The position numbers and the translations under genes were made by a program. From Gammaproteobacteria bacterium (lineage in GTDB: Bacteria; Pseudomonadota; Gammaproteobacteria; S144-34), in contig WFOW01000072.1 in assembly GCA_015487895.1 (NCBI GenBank), forward strand, positions 1-13,858: 13,858 bases of DNA. Direction: 5' to 3'. The notes under the pieces were generated by a model. That model did no database searches, had not been told where the DNA came from, and saw only the letters and a program-made list of their open reading frames with translations. The first letter of the stretch is position 1. Every line of letters starts with the position of its first letter. Positions 12,670 through 13,858 of this stretch are shown in pieces.

Positions 12670-13157
12670 GCGCGCCGGCACGGAGCGGAGCGAGCACGCC
12701 GGGGGGCGGCCCGGACAGGCTGCTTCGCATCGGCGAGGCGGCCGAGGCGACGGGCCTCAGCGTCGACACCCTGCGCTACTACGAGCGCCTCGGCCTGCTC
12801 GGCGAGGTGCCGCGCACGCCGGGCGGCGCGCGCCTCTACGGCGAGCGCCAGCTCTCGCGCCTGCGCTTCATCCGCCGCGCCCAGCGCATGCGCTTCACGC
12901 TGGAGGAGATCGGCGCCCTGCTCGCCATGCGCGACGACCCGCAGGGCGCGCGCGAGGCGGTGCGCGCGCTCACGGCCGAGAAGCTGGCCGAGGTGGAGGC
13001 CGCGCTCGCGGACCTTCAGACGCTGCGCGACGAGCTCACCCTGCTGCTCAACCTCTGCCGCGGCGCGGCCGGCGGCGAGTGTCCCATCCTCGAGCGCCTC
13101 GACGAGGCGGGCGAGAGGAAGGTCGGGTCCGAAGGGAGGAAAGGAGGCGAAGGATGA
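12666..13157 (+). CDS. MerR-family metal-responsive regulator, 163 aa
   Basis: This regulator binds dyads in promoters with long spacers and activates on metal binding. The GTG at 12666 (GTGA overlap with the MBL stop) is chosen. The winged helix-turn-helix covers about residues 19-88 (RIGEAAEATGLSVDTLRYYE, RLGLL, ARLYGERQLSRLRFIRRAQ) and the dimerisation helix about 103-130. The metal loop is CRGAAGGECPIL with C131 and C139, spacing C-x7-C-P-I as in CueR, and no cysteine at the position of C79/C82. That pattern points to monovalent metals rather than Hg(II) or Zn(II). It ends in a glycine-rich tail overlapping the DUF302 start. The operators at 8061 and 8126 are its probable targets. Confidence 0.9.
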   Translation: MSAPARSGASTPGGGPDRLLRIGEAAEATGLSVDTLRYYERLGLLGEVPRTPGGARLYGERQLSRLRFIRRAQRMRFTLEEIGALLAMRDDPQGAREAVRALTAEKLAEVEAALADLQTLRDELTLLLNLCRGAAGGECPILERLDEAGERKVGSEGRKGGEG

Positions 13158-13648
13158 CCGTGAGGAAGACCAAGGCGTTCGTGATGCGCCGGGCGCTGGC
13201 GGGCATGATGCTCTCGGCGGCGGCTGCGGCAGCGGCGGGCGAGGGCCCGGCGGTGCCGGAGGGCGTGATCGTCGTGCGCAGCCACCACGACGTGCGCACC
13301 ACCCTGGACCGCCTCGAGCGCATCCTCGAGGCGAAGGGCATCACGGTCGCCCTCCGCTGGGACCATGCCGCACGGGCGAAGGGCGTGGGGCTGAAGCTCA
13401 GGCCGACCGAGCTCCTCGTCTTCGGCAACCCGAAGCTCGGCACGCGCATCATGCAGGGCGCGCAGAGCGCCGGCATCGACATGCCGCTGCGGGCGCTCGC
13501 CTGGCGCGACGCCGAGGGGCGCGTGTGGCTGGGGGTGACCGACCCCGCCTGGATCGCGCAGCGGCACGGCGCGACCGGCGCCGGGGAGACCGTGGCGAGG
13601 ATGCGCGCCGCGGTCGCGCGCTTCGCCCGCGAGGCCGCCGCGCCCTAG
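13154..13648 (+). CDS. Secreted DUF302 protein, 164 aa
   Basis: This is a periplasmic DUF302 domain protein of unknown biochemical function, a family often found with metal or sulfur genes. The ATG overlaps the merR stop (ATGA) and is preceded by AGGAGG. A signal peptide covers about residues 10-28 (ending AAAAAAA before GEGP). Domain hallmarks are HHDVRTTLDRLERILEAKGI (44-63), LRPTELLVFGNPKLGTRIM (82-100), and DMPLRALAWRDAEGRVWLGV (109-128). There is no cysteine. It is the last gene of the operon and ends 15 bases before the convergent P-type ATPase gene. Confidence 0.9.
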   Translation: MTVRKTKAFVMRRALAGMMLSAAAAAAAGEGPAVPEGVIVVRSHHDVRTTLDRLERILEAKGITVALRWDHAARAKGVGLKLRPTELLVFGNPKLGTRIMQGAQSAGIDMPLRALAWRDAEGRVWLGVTDPAWIAQRHGATGAGETVARMRAAVARFAREAAAP

Positions 13649-13663
13649 TCGGCCGCGCCGGCC

Positions 13664-13858
13664 TCAGCTGGCCTTTCGGGCCGCTCCACCGCCTGCGTCC
13701 CTCGGCATGGCCCTGCTCCCCGGCCGGCGGCCGGCGCGCAGGCCGTTGGCGACGGCGGCGAGCTCCGAGGCCTCGTGCACGAGCACGGCGAAGGCGACGC
13801 TGATGCGCCCGAGCACGCCCAGGGGGATGAGCACGGCCAGCACGGAGAGCGCGAAGAC
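13664..13858 (-). CDS. Heavy-metal P-type ATPase, C-terminal end only
   Basis: Reading leftwards from the window edge gives VLAVLIPLGVLGRISVAFAV then LVHEASELAAVANGLRAGR, the typical last membrane segment and end of P1B-type metal-exporting ATPases. A 22-residue polar tail precedes the TGA. Only 64 codons are in view, so metal specificity cannot be told. It faces the operon end-to-end with a 15-base gap. Its proximity supports a metal role for the neighbourhood, although it is transcribed separately. Confidence 0.85.
   Translation of the reverse strand, partial: VFALSVLAVLIPLGVLGRISVAFAVLVHEASELAAVANGLRAGRRPGSRAMPRDAGGGAARKAS

Noticed and set aside
12407..13152. Extended upstream start for the DUF302 frame
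   Set aside because: The extension runs through the MBL and merR genes in another frame. The ATG at 13154 has AGGAGG and a signal peptide right after it.
1..13858. CRISPR arrays, tRNA and rRNA genes, insertion sequences
   Set aside because: No spaced direct repeats, no cloverleaf-like sequence and no transposase were found by eye on either strand.

Overview
The window is about 13.9 kb of very GC-rich bacterial DNA with Gram-negative hallmarks: an outer-membrane beta-barrel, several signal peptides and Mer-like genes. A gammaproteobacterium or related proteobacterium with a metal- or sulfur-rich lifestyle is the likeliest host. This is inferred from gene content and is not proven.

Positions 1-5959 look like the inside and right part of an integrative, P4-like or genomic-island element. 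It holds a 5'-truncated P4-type tyrosine integrase, a RelB/RelE-type toxin-antitoxin pair, an unrecognised 245-aa protein, an AlpA regulator with an operator-like palindrome and a ribosome-binding-site hairpin, a strongly structured intergenic region, an unrecognised 145-aa protein, and a primase-like protein cut off inside its DUF927 region. A decayed stretch follows, with a second copy of the antitoxin C-terminus. Then comes a compact promoter/hairpin/terminator unit directly in front of an NYN-domain ribonuclease-like gene. That last arrangement (small RNA, terminator, nuclease) resembles type III toxin-antitoxin loci and is the most unusual item in the element.

Positions 6117-8002 are minus-strand genes: a class I SAM methyltransferase, a 68-aa basic protein, a Dph6-like PP-loop ATPase, and a 46-codon remnant of a BtuF-like cobalamin-binding protein that overlaps the ATPase start. 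Positions 6980-7130 carry four consecutive perfect palindromes.

Positions 8061-13648 are one plus-strand operon behind a MerR-type promoter with a 19-bp spacer, plus a second near-identical operator 65 bp upstream. The order is outer-membrane barrel, two secreted HMA-like CxxC proteins, MerT-like permease, CxxC thioredoxin, double-length CcdA/DsbD-like membrane protein, secreted MBL-fold protein with most metal ligands lost, MerR regulator with a CueR-like metal loop, and secreted DUF302 protein. The genes are tightly packed, several with 4-base start/stop overlaps. A heavy-metal P-type ATPase converges from the right edge. There is no MerA in view. The set reads as a metal-handling module coupled to a thiol relay: cytoplasmic thioredoxin to CcdA-like membrane protein to periplasmic CxxC carriers. 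The metal is unknown; the regulator suggests a monovalent soft metal such as Cu(I) or Ag(I), while the permease suggests Hg(II).
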